A DNA stretch of 64,000 bases from Candidatus Iainarchaeum sp. Its GTDB lineage: Archaea > B1Sed10-29 > WALL01 > JAGHAM01. Position 1 is the first letter of the stretch. Each line of letters starts with the position of its first letter. Of this stretch, positions 15,931 through 26,202 are shown in pieces. Below the pieces are notes generated by a model. That model was not told the DNA's origin, made no database searches, and saw only the letters and a program-made list of their open reading frames with translations. The stretch spans positions 1 to 64,000 of the forward strand of contig JAGHAM010000004.1 of assembly GCA_021161465.1 (NCBI GenBank), given 5' to 3'. Position numbers and translations under genes: made by a program.

Positions 15931-18621
15931 ATGCCAAAAAACAAGAAGGATGTCATGGAACTTCTTAGAAAGAAACCAGACGAGTACTGGAAAGTGGACC
16001 TATTCGAAGAAAGGGGATTTAAGCGCCAGAAATGCCCTTCCTGTGGGACCTACTTCTGGAGCATTAACGAGAGGGAGAACTGCAGCAGCCCGCCGTGTGG
16101 AGACTACGAGTTCATAGGAAAGCCGCCAACCAAAAAGAGCTTCGACCTGATTAAGGCTTGGCGCGCGATAGAAAAATTCTTCGTCAAGAATGGCCATACC
16201 TCAATAAACCGTTATCCGATAATATGCAGATGGTTTCCCGGACTTTTCTTCACTGTGGCAAGTATAGTTGATTTCCAGCGCTCTGTTGGCGGGAAGCCAG
16301 TTTTTGAGTTTCCAGTTGACCCATTGGTCGTTCCTCAACCGTGCCTGCGTTTTAATGACATACCAAACATAGGCGTGTCCGGAAGGCATATGAGCAGCTT
16401 TACCATGGTTGGACAGCATACAAAGAAATACTGGAAGGACAGGTGCATTGAGCTCGACTATGAACTAATGACCAAAGTTTTTGGAATCCCAGAAGACAAA
16501 ATTGTCTTCACTGAGGACATCTGGGTTGGACCAAGCGCATTTGGGTCATCACTGGAGTATCTGGTGGACGGTCTTGAGCTGGGCACGTCAGTATTTACAT
16601 CGTTTTGGGGGACTCCTGATAATTTCAAGCCAATGGATGAGAAAGTGATTGACATGGGTGCAGGCCTGGAGCGGTTTACCTGGATTTCACAAGGTACCCC
16701 AACTATATATGATGCTTCATACGGGCCCGTGATAGCAAAGCTGAAGAAGACTGTAGACTACGACAAAGAGCTTTTTACCAGGTATTCAAGGTTAAGCGGC
16801 AGGATAGATGCAGATAAGATGAACCCGCGGAAGGCATTTGAGGGGGTTGCAGGCAAGCTTGGTGTTTCAGTAAAAGAATTAGAGACGAGCATAGGACCAC
16901 TACAGGCTGTGTATGCAATAACAGACCATGCTAAGGCGCTAACGTTTGCCATAGCGGATTCTGGGTTGCCGAGCAATGTTGGCGGTGGCTATAACCTTCG
17001 TGTCCTCTTAAGAAGAGCCTTGAACCTGATAAGCAAATATAATTTGGATTTCACGCTGAATGATGTTTGTGAGAAACATGCTAAATACCTAAAGCCGGTG
17101 TATCCATCCCTTGCAGAGAACCTTGATGAAATAAATGAAATCCTTGATGTCGAGAAGAAGAAGTATGAAAGGTCTCTTGACAGGGCCAGGCGGGTCGCAA
17201 GGACGATAGTGTCTAAGTCAAGAAAAGTCCCCAAGGACAGGATGATACAGCTTTATGAGTCTCAGGGGGTCACTCCTGAGTTGCTGAAACAGGTTGCTGA
17301 GAGTGAAGGGAAGGACATAGAAATAGCTGAGGACTTTTATTCAAGCTTGACTGCAAAACATTCGAAGGATGCTAGCGCTGAGTTCGTTGAGGTCGATGCT
17401 CCAAAGACTGTGAACCTGTATTATAGCCAGCCAGAGGCAAAGGAGTTTACTGCTAAGGTCTTGAAGAATTTCAAATACCAGGGCAAAAACTGGGTCATAC
17501 TGGACAGGACATTATTCTATGCTGAGAAGGGTGGCCAGGACCATGACACTGGCTGGCTTGATGGGAAAAGAGTCATAGATGTTCAGGATATTGGTGGGGT
17601 TGTTCTTCACCAAGCTGAACCATTACCGGAAGGAAAAACTGTCAAGGGCCAAATAGATTGGGATAGGCGTATTATCCTTAGAAACCATCACTCTGCAACA
17701 CACATAATCAACGGTGCGTGCCGCCGTGTGCTTGGTAACCATATCTGGCAGGCTGGTGCGTGGAAGGGGATAGACAAGGCCCATCTTGATATAACCCACT
17801 ATGAGAACCTCTCACAGGAGCAGATAGACAGGATTGAGAAGCTGGCGAATAAAGTAGTGCAGGAGAATAGACCTGTGACACAGAATCTAATGCCAAGGAC
17901 AGAGGCTGAGAGCAAATATGGGTTTAGGCTTTATCAGGGAGGAGCTGTACCTGCTGCAGAGCTTTACATAGTTGAGGTTAAGGACTGGGATGTTGAAGCT
18001 TGTGGGGGGACTCATGTCAGCAGGACCGGCGTTATAAAGAAAATAGTGATTTCAGGAACAGAGAAAATCCAGGATGGCATTGTAAGGGTTCATTTCCTAG
18101 CTGGTGAACCAGCTTTGGAGTATCTAAAGAAAATGGATTCTCTGCTTAAGGAAACTGCAGGCCTGCTTGGTGTTAAGGAGAGTAAAGTTCCAGAATCAGT
18201 TAAAAAGCTGTTGAGCAAGTGGAAGTCAAAGCGTAAGGAGTTTGAGAGGTTTTTGAAGAAGACGGCAGAGGAGAAGTCAAATGATATAAATCCAATTGAG
18301 TTAGATGGAGTCAAGGCGTATGTTTCTGTTGTTGAAGGGGTAGACATGCTTGGTTTAAGGGAGGTCTCCAAAAAGTTAGGCAACGATGACTCGTTTGTTT
18401 TCCTTGTAAGCGACAGGGGTTTTGTATTTGCAGCTGCTGGAAAGAATGTTATAGAGAGAGGCATAAATGCGGGGAAGATTGTTAGGGAAATAACTGGTTC
18501 CTATGGAGGAGGGGGTGGAGGACCACCCGAGAAAGGGGAAGGTATGATAAAGGATAGCACCTCTTTGGAGCAGTTGGTTGATGATGTAAAGGGTAAGCTT
18601 AGGAGGGCTTTGAATGGTTAG
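15931..18621 (+). CDS. alaS: Alanyl-tRNA synthetase (archaeal type)
   Basis: This enzyme charges tRNA-Ala. The 896-aa length fits the archaeal family. An N-terminal zinc-type Cys cluster (KCPSCGTYFWS) precedes the class II catalytic core (motif 2 region near FTMVGQHT; motif 3 near GAGLERFTW). The editing domain follows, with HHSATHI and EACGGTHV metal ligands at about 590-700, and a C-terminal DHHA1-like segment ends in GGGGGGPPEKGEG. A TATA-like attttatatt lies upstream. The last codons overlap a small frame that encodes a second copy of the linker helix. Confidence 0.97.
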   Translation: MPKNKKDVMELLRKKPDEYWKVDLFEERGFKRQKCPSCGTYFWSINERENCSSPPCGDYEFIGKPPTKKSFDLIKAWRAIEKFFVKNGHTSINRYPIICRWFPGLFFTVASIVDFQRSVGGKPVFEFPVDPLVVPQPCLRFNDIPNIGVSGRHMSSFTMVGQHTKKYWKDRCIELDYELMTKVFGIPEDKIVFTEDIWVGPSAFGSSLEYLVDGLELGTSVFTSFWGTPDNFKPMDEKVIDMGAGLERFTWISQGTPTIYDASYGPVIAKLKKTVDYDKELFTRYSRLSGRIDADKMNPRKAFEGVAGKLGVSVKELETSIGPLQAVYAITDHAKALTFAIADSGLPSNVGGGYNLRVLLRRALNLISKYNLDFTLNDVCEKHAKYLKPVYPSLAENLDEINEILDVEKKKYERSLDRARRVARTIVSKSRKVPKDRMIQLYESQGVTPELLKQVAESEGKDIEIAEDFYSSLTAKHSKDASAEFVEVDAPKTVNLYYSQPEAKEFTAKVLKNFKYQGKNWVILDRTLFYAEKGGQDHDTGWLDGKRVIDVQDIGGVVLHQAEPLPEGKTVKGQIDWDRRIILRNHHSATHIINGACRRVLGNHIWQAGAWKGIDKAHLDITHYENLSQEQIDRIEKLANKVVQENRPVTQNLMPRTEAESKYGFRLYQGGAVPAAELYIVEVKDWDVEACGGTHVSRTGVIKKIVISGTEKIQDGIVRVHFLAGEPALEYLKKMDSLLKETAGLLGVKESKVPESVKKLLSKWKSKRKEFERFLKKTAEEKSNDINPIELDGVKAYVSVVEGVDMLGLREVSKKLGNDDSFVFLVSDRGFVFAAAGKNVIERGINAGKIVREITGSYGGGGGGPPEKGEGMIKDSTSLEQLVDDVKGKLRRALNG

Positions 18622-18760
18622 TGTGAGAAGTTCTGATTCGAGGAAAATTCTAAAGGAAGCCGGAGCAATCTTAGGAGTCAGCCCAGAAGAAGTCCCAAGG
18701 ACTGTGAAGAAGCTATTGGAAGAAACCCACAAATTAGAAAAAAGTATAAGACACCTTTAA
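18614..18760 (+). CDS. 48-aa mini-protein resembling the AlaRS inter-domain helix
   Basis: It starts at an ATG inside the end of alaS (overlap 18614-18621) and encodes ILGVSPEEVPRTVKKLLEE plus a charged helix. This resembles AlaRS residues ~745-765 of the same window (LLGVKESKVPESVKKLLSKW). The sequence therefore looks like a detached copy of the AlaRS editing/C-terminal linker. The frame is open, ends in TAA and could be translationally coupled to alaS. It could be a functional helper or the remnant of a duplicated 3' end. Confidence 0.5.
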   Translation: MVSVRSSDSRKILKEAGAILGVSPEEVPRTVKKLLEETHKLEKSIRHL

Positions 18761-18810
18761 ATAACATAATATTTAAATAAATCAGCCCCTTATTCTATTT
18801 TGGTGAGTTG

Positions 18811-21264
18811 ATGAAACACAAGATACTTTTTGGTATCCTCATAGGACTATCAATCATGTTTTTGGTTGGTTGTGTTGGAGAACAAGGCGCTCCGAGTCAC
18901 CAGAGCTTGGAGGTTTCTGTTTATGATTCCAACTCAAGTTCCCCTCTTGCTGGGACTCCTGTCATTCTTTATAATTCCTCCAACAAGGTGATTGCCACTA
19001 GTGTTACAGATTCTAGTGGCCATGCCTCGTTCGATGTTTCTCCTGGCGACTATTATATCAAAGTAAATACAACAGGGTTCAATGAGAAGAGAAAAAGCGT
19101 TTCTATTGGCCCTATAGAAACCACCGTTGTTGATGTGGGTGTCAGGAAACTTGGTGAATGCCTCGAGAAGTGGTCTTGCACTGACTGGGGCCCATGCACT
19201 AACGGGAAACAAACTCGTATGTGTATGGATGTCAACGACTGTAATACAACATATAATAAGCCATCTGAGGAGCAGGCATGCAATTCTTTGGAGTGCTCTG
19301 CAAATTCAGAGTGTGATGATGATAACCCGTGCACAACTGATAGCTGTACAGATGGCAAGTGTATCTACTCCCCCATAAAGTCATGCACCAGTGGTGATGG
19401 TTGTTGCCCATTTGGTTGTTCATATAACAACGATAAGGATTGCCCAGAAGCTGACCAGTGTTCAACCAATACAGACTGCAACGACAATAACCCTTGCACT
19501 TTTGACAGTTGTGCTGGCTCACCAAAGGTTTGCATTCATTCAACCATAATAAGTTGTTCTGACAACGATGATTGTTGCCCATCTGGCTGTAGTTATGTGG
19601 ATGACAACGATTGCATGCCTGTTGATAAGTGTAAGCTCGATTCTGACTGCGATGATAATAATGCATGCACAGTGGACACCTGTTCAGGTATCCCAAAGGT
19701 TTGCCGTCATTCAACATTAACAGCATGTATTTCTGGTGATGGTTGTTGCCCAAGCGGTTGTAACCCGGCTGATGACGCTGACTGCAGGGAATGTGAGACA
19801 GACGGGAACTGCGATGATGGTAATCCCTGCACTAACGACACCTGTGTATCCTGGGTCTGCGAGCACACAGTTTCTAGTGAGGGTTTATCGTGTGGTGAAG
19901 GGAAAGTTTGTTGTGGAGGAGAATGCAGGAGGGCATGCTCTTCTGCCCAGGATTGTGCTGACTGGTTCGAGGATAACAATGAAAGCTTTGACTCCAACTG
20001 TACTGAATTCTCCTGTACCGACCCCGGCAACTGCTGTTATGCTAATTGCATTATAAGTGTTTCCCCGTGTGGTCCAGAGGACGGATGTTGTCCTTCTAAC
20101 TGCAATTCTGAGGAGGACCCTGATTGTGAGACTTGTACTGATGAGTGCGATACTGAAGGCACGACCCAATGCAACGGTAACACCTTGGAGTCCTGCGGTA
20201 ACTGTGATGGAGATTCCTGCCTTGAATGGTGCAATCCTGACGACTGCAGTGACTGCTCCTGCGATTGCGGTAATTACTCCTCTGACCAGGATGAATCAGC
20301 GGTAAACTGCAGTGATGGAATAGACAATGACTGTGATGGCCTAATAGACTGTGATGACGTTGATTGTGTTTCTTATTGCGGTGAGTGTGAGCCTGGAGAA
20401 ACCAAGGTTTGTGATAACCAGGAGGGAGTTTGTAAGGGTTCGGAGCAAACCTGCACTCATGAAGGAGACTGGCCCGGCTGTGTCTACACGTCAATTAATG
20501 GTTATGAGTCAGCAGAAGCCACCTGTGATGATGGGCTGGACAATGACTGTGATGGCCTGACTGACTGCGACGACCCTGACTGCAGTAATTCACCGGAATG
20601 CCAGGAGGACAGTTCTGTCAACTTTAAGGCGCGTTGCATAATGACTTATCCACCGGCGGGAGGTAATCAGTGTGATTTCTACTTTGACAATGTTGGAGAA
20701 GGTCATGTGCTCGAACCCTTCAAAGTAGATATGAAGACCAATGGAACTGCCAGACCATGGGGCCTAGGTAGTATTACTGTTAATCTGAAAGATGAAACCG
20801 GAGCCGGATGGACAAAACTCTTGAGATTGCCCTTAAACTCTTCTTACTGGACTGCTGAGGGAATATGCAGCAAAAACTCAGGCATAGAAAAAGTCGCGAA
20901 ATGTGATTCGAGTGGTGAAGTACTGGAGGAACATGTGTGCGGAGAAGGAAACGACTTTTCGGTTGGAATGGAAGACTATTTGAAGATAAAGCTTTCTGTT
21001 GACAGCCTAACGCTTTCCATTGAGGACGGTCTGATGTATGAGTATGGTGGTTTCTTTGCTGGAGGGTCACAGTCCTTAGATGCTGAGATGGTTATACCAG
21101 GTAATTCTTATGTCATGGTAACTTGCGACTGGTTGGACACAGGCGAACTTCCATTGCTCTTGGAGATGGTTGTGGACCCTGATAACAGAATTTTGGAATC
21201 GGATGAAAGTGATAATGTCGATTCACTCTTCTTGACAAGCGTAGGACAGACAAATTGCTTTTGA
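18811..21264 (+). CDS. Large Cys-rich lipoprotein with tandem 10-Cys modules and MopE-like motifs
   Basis: This ~817-aa protein starts with a lipoprotein signal (MKHKILFGILIGL..., lipobox LVGC). A carboxypeptidase-regulatory/PEGA-like beta domain (~35-115) and a thrombospondin-like WSCTDWGPCTNGKQTR segment follow. Then come about three and a half ~55-aa modules of the form ECxxxxDCDDxNxCTxDxC...GDGCCPxGC...DxDC. Two MopE-like DGIDNDCDGLIDCDD motifs (~490-600) and a C-terminal CARDB-like domain (~615-815) complete it. It is membrane-anchored and extracellular, with many disulfides or metal sites. It is a paralogue of the protein at 27706. The start is at ATG 18811 after a ggtgag ribosome-binding site. 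Confidence 0.88.
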   Translation: MKHKILFGILIGLSIMFLVGCVGEQGAPSHQSLEVSVYDSNSSSPLAGTPVILYNSSNKVIATSVTDSSGHASFDVSPGDYYIKVNTTGFNEKRKSVSIGPIETTVVDVGVRKLGECLEKWSCTDWGPCTNGKQTRMCMDVNDCNTTYNKPSEEQACNSLECSANSECDDDNPCTTDSCTDGKCIYSPIKSCTSGDGCCPFGCSYNNDKDCPEADQCSTNTDCNDNNPCTFDSCAGSPKVCIHSTIISCSDNDDCCPSGCSYVDDNDCMPVDKCKLDSDCDDNNACTVDTCSGIPKVCRHSTLTACISGDGCCPSGCNPADDADCRECETDGNCDDGNPCTNDTCVSWVCEHTVSSEGLSCGEGKVCCGGECRRACSSAQDCADWFEDNNESFDSNCTEFSCTDPGNCCYANCIISVSPCGPEDGCCPSNCNSEEDPDCETCTDECDTEGTTQCNGNTLESCGNCDGDSCLEWCNPDDCSDCSCDCGNYSSDQDESAVNCSDGIDNDCDGLIDCDDVDCVSYCGECEPGETKVCDNQEGVCKGSEQTCTHEGDWPGCVYTSINGYESAEATCDDGLDNDCDGLTDCDDPDCSNSPECQEDSSVNFKARCIMTYPPAGGNQCDFYFDNVGEGHVLEPFKVDMKTNGTARPWGLGSITVNLKDETGAGWTKLLRLPLNSSYWTAEGICSKNSGIEKVAKCDSSGEVLEEHVCGEGNDFSVGMEDYLKIKLSVDSLTLSIEDGLMYEYGGFFAGGSQSLDAEMVIPGNSYVMVTCDWLDTGELPLLLEMVVDPDNRILESDESDNVDSLFLTSVGQTNCF

Positions 21265-21323
21265 TACCAACTAAACTTTTAAATAAACTCCCACACTAAT
21301 AAAAGGAAATCTAAGTGTTATCT

Positions 21324-24149
21324 ATGCCAGCCTACAAACACGAAAAGGTAGAGTTAAAATGGCAGAAAGAATGGGAAAACGCCGGGCTTAGCCAAGCCGA
21401 TGCAGATCCAGAGAGAGAAAAGTACTTCTTGATATTTGCCTATCCAGGAATCTCGGGCTTCCTTCATGTTGGCCATATGCGAGGCTACTCCTATTCTGAC
21501 ATCATCACTAGGTACAAGCGAATGCGCGGATTCAACGTGCTCTTCCCAGCTGGCTTTCACGCCACTGGTATTCACGCTGTGGCGATAGCCGAGAAAATCA
21601 AGCGTGGCGATAAAAAATTAATCCAATATTTCAAGGACAATGGGGTTTCTGATAAGCAGATAGAGAAGTTCAAGGATTACAATGAGGTTGTAAAGTTTTT
21701 CTCAAAGGTTTACGTTGACGAGTACTGGAAACGCTTTGGGTTTCTCATAGACTGGAGGAGGCTTACGAGTACACTGCACCCAGGCTACCATAAGTTCATC
21801 CAGTGGCAGTTCAGGAAGCTGATGCAGCAGGGCTTACTAGTGCAGAAGGAGTACTATGGAGCTTTCTGTCCTCATTGTGGGCCGGTGGCAGTTGATGCAA
21901 CTGAGACAGACTTGCAGAGGGGCGGAAATGCAGAGAAACTAGAGTTCACATTGTTGAAGTTCAAGTACGGAGATTCTTACCTAGTGGCTGCAACCTTAAG
22001 GCCTGAAACCATCTATGGCCAGACTAACATGTGGGTAAGGCCGGATATCAACTACGTGAAAGTTGAGGTAGATGGGGAGAAATGGATAGTTAGTGAGGAA
22101 TGTTCTAAGGCTTTAACCGAGCAGGGAAAGAAAGTAAAGGTTCTGGAGGAAGTGCCTGGAAAAAGCATGATAGGAAAATACTGCCACGCGCCTGGCATAG
22201 ATGGGGATATAATCATATTACCTTCTGATTTCCCCGACCCAAAGATAGGGACGGGCCTTGTTACTAGTGTACCTTCTGATGCACCTTACGATTACATCGC
22301 CTTGAAGGACCTACAGGGAAATCCAGGAGAGTGCAGAAAGTATGGGATTGACCCAGAGAAGGTTAAGGCGATAAAGCTGATACCAATAATCAAGTCCAAG
22401 GGCTATGGAGAATTCCCCGCAGAGGAAATTGTTGAGAGGATGGGTATAAAGAGCCAGCGCGAGACTGAGAAATTAGAGGAGGCTACCAAGGAGATATACA
22501 AATTGGGCTACCACACAGGGGTAATGCGCGAGAACTGTGGGCCTTACGCAGGTATGCGAGTTGAAGAAGCCAAGGATGCTATGAAGGAGGACCTAATCAA
22601 GAAAGGTCTTGCCGACGTGTTCTATGCTTTCTCTGAGCCCGTGGTGTGCAGGTGTGGGAGAGATGTCGTCATAAGGAAGATAACTGACCAGTGGTTCATA
22701 AAATACAGTGATGAGTCTTTAACGGAGAAGTCAAAGCTGCATGCTGAAGGCATGAACATCTTCCCGGAGGATTACAAGAGGGAGATACCTGCGGTTCTGG
22801 ATTGGTTCCAGGATAGGCCTTGTGTCAGACAGGGCTCTTGGCTCGGGACAAAGTTCCCATTCGATGAGAAATGGATTATAGAACCTATTTCAGACTCGAC
22901 ACTTTATCCAGCTTATTATGTTGTTTCTATCTATGAGAACAATGGAGTAATCAAGCCAGAGGAGATGACCGAGGAATTCTTCGATTATGTTTTCTTGGGG
23001 AAAGGGGAACCAAAGAAACCAATCTGGAAGAGGATAAGGGAGGATTTTGAATACTGGTACCCTCTTGATGTAAATTTGGGCGGCAAGGAGCACAAAACCG
23101 TTCACTTCCCTGCTTTCCTTATGAACCATGTTGCTATCCTACCTGGAACCTACTGGCCGAGGGGAATATTCGTGAACTGGTGGGTTTTGGGAAAGGCCGG
23201 TTCTAAAATAAGTAAGAGCAAGGGCGGGGCCGAGGCAATACCCGATATACTTGAAACTTACTCAGCTGACTCTATCAGGCTTTACTATTCTCATGTGGCT
23301 TCTCCGTTCCAGGACATCTATTGGGATGCTGACACAGCCTTCAAGTACAAGAATGCTCTGGAACGTGCCTATGTAATATGTGAAACCCTCTCTGGACTGA
23401 AAGGCGGGAAATCAAGAATAGATAGCTGGCTGGAATACAATTTCAATGAAAGCCTGAGGGAAGCAACTGACGCTATGGAGAACTATGACCTGAGAGTCGC
23501 CTCCGATGTAATTTTTTATGCCATACCGCGTATCCTCAACTGGTACCAGAGGAGAGGGGGAGAAAACACTAAGATGCTATCTTGGGTGTTGAGGGATTGG
23601 GTCAGATTGATGACTCCCTTCACCCCTCACCTTGCTGAGGAGATATGGCACTCGGTGCTTGGTGAGAAGAACCTAGTTTCGGTTGAGTCCTGGCCAAAAG
23701 CACGCGAGGTAGAAGCTGATGAGAGAGTGAATGAAGAAGAGGAGCTGCTTAGGGATATCCTAAGCGATACGCGTGATATATTCAAGCTGGTTGGTGGGAA
23801 GCCTTCAAAAGTTTTCATCTACACACCAGCTAAATGGAAGTGGCAGGTTATTGGGAAGGTTAGGGGTAAAGAACGCGACTTCAAAGCATGCATACAGGCG
23901 GTAGCGGCTGACCAGGAGCTAAAGAAGGATGGGCCACGATTCATTAAGGCGATATTCAAGAAACTTCCTGGCTATTCGAGCAAACCCCAGATAGATGAGT
24001 ATGATGGCCTAAAGAGCGCTGAGCTATTCCTCTCCGAGGAGCTTGGAGTTCCTGTAAAGGTTTTCAGAGAGGAGGACCCCAAGAAATACGACCCTACTGG
24101 GAAAGCATCTAAAGCGCTACCACTTTACCCTGCAATATATGTAGAATAA
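21324..24149 (+). CDS. leuS: Leucyl-tRNA synthetase (archaeal type)
   Basis: This enzyme charges tRNA-Leu. It is ~941 aa from ATG 21324 (MPAYKHEKVELKWQKEW is the usual family start). Its class I motifs are FLHVGHMRGY (HIGH) and GSKISKSKGG (KMSKS, about residue 635). An inserted CP1 editing domain (~200-450) and the archaeal C-terminal extension are present. A TATA-like tttaaataaa is upstream. It is convergent with the basic orphan gene at 24173. Confidence 0.97.
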   Translation: MPAYKHEKVELKWQKEWENAGLSQADADPEREKYFLIFAYPGISGFLHVGHMRGYSYSDIITRYKRMRGFNVLFPAGFHATGIHAVAIAEKIKRGDKKLIQYFKDNGVSDKQIEKFKDYNEVVKFFSKVYVDEYWKRFGFLIDWRRLTSTLHPGYHKFIQWQFRKLMQQGLLVQKEYYGAFCPHCGPVAVDATETDLQRGGNAEKLEFTLLKFKYGDSYLVAATLRPETIYGQTNMWVRPDINYVKVEVDGEKWIVSEECSKALTEQGKKVKVLEEVPGKSMIGKYCHAPGIDGDIIILPSDFPDPKIGTGLVTSVPSDAPYDYIALKDLQGNPGECRKYGIDPEKVKAIKLIPIIKSKGYGEFPAEEIVERMGIKSQRETEKLEEATKEIYKLGYHTGVMRENCGPYAGMRVEEAKDAMKEDLIKKGLADVFYAFSEPVVCRCGRDVVIRKITDQWFIKYSDESLTEKSKLHAEGMNIFPEDYKREIPAVLDWFQDRPCVRQGSWLGTKFPFDEKWIIEPISDSTLYPAYYVVSIYENNGVIKPEEMTEEFFDYVFLGKGEPKKPIWKRIREDFEYWYPLDVNLGGKEHKTVHFPAFLMNHVAILPGTYWPRGIFVNWWVLGKAGSKISKSKGGAEAIPDILETYSADSIRLYYSHVASPFQDIYWDADTAFKYKNALERAYVICETLSGLKGGKSRIDSWLEYNFNESLREATDAMENYDLRVASDVIFYAIPRILNWYQRRGGENTKMLSWVLRDWVRLMTPFTPHLAEEIWHSVLGEKNLVSVESWPKAREVEADERVNEEEELLRDILSDTRDIFKLVGGKPSKVFIYTPAKWKWQVIGKVRGKERDFKACIQAVAADQELKKDGPRFIKAIFKKLPGYSSKPQIDEYDGLKSAELFLSEELGVPVKVFREEDPKKYDPTGKASKALPLYPAIYVE

Positions 24150-24172
24150 GATTGCCTAGAGTATACTAGCTA

Positions 24173-25360
24173 TCAGCGCGTTCGCTTTCTTTTTGGTTTA
24201 GCTATCTTAGCAAGGCGCTTTGCTAGGAGTTTTGTTTCACCGCTATATAATATATCTGAGGCACGGGTGGTTAGGTCCCTTAGCTCTTTTGTCCTTCCTG
24301 TTCTACCACCGCGGAATATCTCATGGACTACTCTATCTAGTTCTCTCATTTCTGTGGTGCTTTTTGGCAACTTAAGTCCGGTTTTCTCCTCGATTTCTCT
24401 TGCCTGTCCACCAGCTATCTTCTTGCCAAGGACATCTGTTAGCCCTCTTTTATACAGCCTTCTCACAGCGCTGAACATCTGTGGCCGTGTGCTTTTGGTT
24501 GCTATATATGTTGGTTCTTTGTGGCTGTCCAGCCTGGAGTTCATATTGTTTATCGCGTTTCTCATAGCCTCTATATCAATCATTTCAGATGGCGTTAGCA
24601 GTTTGTCCCTGTGCTTCTCAAGTATCTTCCTGGCTTCATTGATGTCTTTCCCATCAAGGTTTTGGAGGTACCCACTGTGGGAGGTTATCTTTCTCAGTTT
24701 TTTCATTTCGGTCTCTGATAAAACTATACCTTCTGTTTTCCTTGGTTTTCTGCGTGGTTTCCCTTGTGCTTTCTTCTTGCTTGGTTTCTTTCTGCTCGGC
24801 TTCTTAGTGCTTTTGGTTTTCTTCTTTTTAGGTTTTGAAACCTTAGGGGTTGGTTCAGGGGTGGCTAGTTGTTCCTTCTCTTTGAGTTTTTCTTCCAACT
24901 CTCTTATCTTATTAGTGAGGCTTTCTCTCTCCCTTTCGTGCTCTTCCATAAGTTCAGTCAGGCGTCTTTCTGCAAGTTTCATGATGGTTTCATTTTTAAG
25001 TTTGTCATGTCCCCTGTCAAGCATCCATCCCCATGCAAACTGGCCTATTTTCTTCTCTTTTCCGGTTTGCAGCTGGTAGGCACGCTGGTCTTCTTCAGTC
25101 CTTATCCTGCTGAAAATGGGCCTATGGCTCCTGAAATAAGTTATGCCCTCTTCCGTTATCACTTCGCGCTCGTGTGGCCGCAGCACCTTGGCCATTACCC
25201 TTCCCCAAATATCTTTTCCAGAAACACGCTTAGCTCTTTTTTCAATGATTCTTGACATCCTTCTTTCAGGACTGAAAAATGAATATTTCTTTTTAATGAT
25301 TTTACTATGCTCTCTAGCCTTGCCGGCATCATATAATTCTATCTCCCCAGACCTTGCCAT
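24173..25360 (-). CDS. Orphan protein with a Lys/Arg-rich linker, 395 aa
   Basis: Unrecognised. Three parts are visible: an N-terminal ~145-aa domain (SFFSPERRMSRIIEKRAKR; FAWGWMLDRGH), a coiled-coil segment (~150-185, EHERERESLTNKIRELEEKL), and a very basic Pro/Lys linker (~190-230) of the kind that binds nucleic acid. A helical C-terminal domain ends in IAKPKRKRTR. It starts three bases after the stop of the upstream gene at 25364 on the same strand, so the two form an operon. It might be a DNA/RNA- or chromatin-associated protein (inference from charge). Confidence 0.7.
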   Translation of the reverse strand: MARSGEIELYDAGKAREHSKIIKKKYSFFSPERRMSRIIEKRAKRVSGKDIWGRVMAKVLRPHEREVITEEGITYFRSHRPIFSRIRTEEDQRAYQLQTGKEKKIGQFAWGWMLDRGHDKLKNETIMKLAERRLTELMEEHERERESLTNKIRELEEKLKEKEQLATPEPTPKVSKPKKKKTKSTKKPSRKKPSKKKAQGKPRRKPRKTEGIVLSETEMKKLRKITSHSGYLQNLDGKDINEARKILEKHRDKLLTPSEMIDIEAMRNAINNMNSRLDSHKEPTYIATKSTRPQMFSAVRRLYKRGLTDVLGKKIAGGQAREIEEKTGLKLPKSTTEMRELDRVVHEIFRGGRTGRTKELRDLTTRASDILYSGETKLLAKRLAKIAKPKRKRTR

Positions 25361-25363
25361 CTT

Positions 25364-26098
25364 CTAGGACCTCCTCCTGGTAGTTAAGAGCTCTCTTGGT
25401 ATCGGCTCTACCATATACTCGCTTAATTTTTTCAACTTGGCAAAGCTTTGAATCTCTCTTGGTATGTCCGCCTCTGGGAACTTAGTATAGAGTTGTTTCA
25501 TAAACTCAGCGGATATGAACCCTTTTGATATCCATTCTTCCTTGATGGTTTTTTGTATTGGAGTTTCAATTGGTGTTACAACTTTAAGTGATGGGCTCAC
25601 AGGCTTGTCAGACGCGCTCTCAATCTTTTTCAGGGCTTTGTCTATCGTGTAATTGAATACAACTGTAGAATACTCATTGCTTATTGAAATTCCCCAGAGT
25701 TTTGAAATCTCGGGTGCCAGCCTTTCCTTTACGTTCTTTGGTAGCTCTTCAAATTTTTCTCTAATACTTATGAATTCTGGTTCATTGAATTCTTCCGGGT
25801 GCAATCCCTTAAGCTTCTTGAGAGCCATATAATACTCTGCTGTGGATTTCCCACTTTCTAACTTTTTCGCGTATTCCAGATACTCAGAACGATTCTTTAT
25901 GTTTTTTATAACATCACTAACGCTAACTCCTCTTCTTACTATTGGCGGGATGAACCGAAAATCTTCTTTTGTTATGGCTTCCTGTGGTTTCAATGATTTG
26001 TAGCTTCTGATGGCCCTAGCTGCCATCAACCTATTGTCTAATTCGCTAATTTTCTCATCAAGCTCAACAAGCTTTGCATGGAGGTTATCCTTTTTCAT
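25364..26098 (-). CDS. Orphan helical protein, 244 aa
   Basis: Unrecognised. It has a coiled-coil N terminus (LHAKLVELDEKISELDNRLM) followed by a mixed helical body (SVSDVIKNIKNRSEYLEYAKKL) and a basic end (LLTTRRRS). It is the first gene of a two-gene unit with 24173. TATA-like tatttaat / attaaata elements lie upstream near 26126-26150. Confidence 0.65.
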   Translation of the reverse strand: MKKDNLHAKLVELDEKISELDNRLMAARAIRSYKSLKPQEAITKEDFRFIPPIVRRGVSVSDVIKNIKNRSEYLEYAKKLESGKSTAEYYMALKKLKGLHPEEFNEPEFISIREKFEELPKNVKERLAPEISKLWGISISNEYSTVVFNYTIDKALKKIESASDKPVSPSLKVVTPIETPIQKTIKEEWISKGFISAEFMKQLYTKFPEADIPREIQSFAKLKKLSEYMVEPIPRELLTTRRRS

Positions 26099-26202
26099 TT
26101 AAATCCCTTAACTCGGTATGCATTATTAAATATACACGTTCTCATTTAAATATCTTTGCAATAATATTACATATGTATTCTTCCATTCTCCTATGCCATA
26201 CT

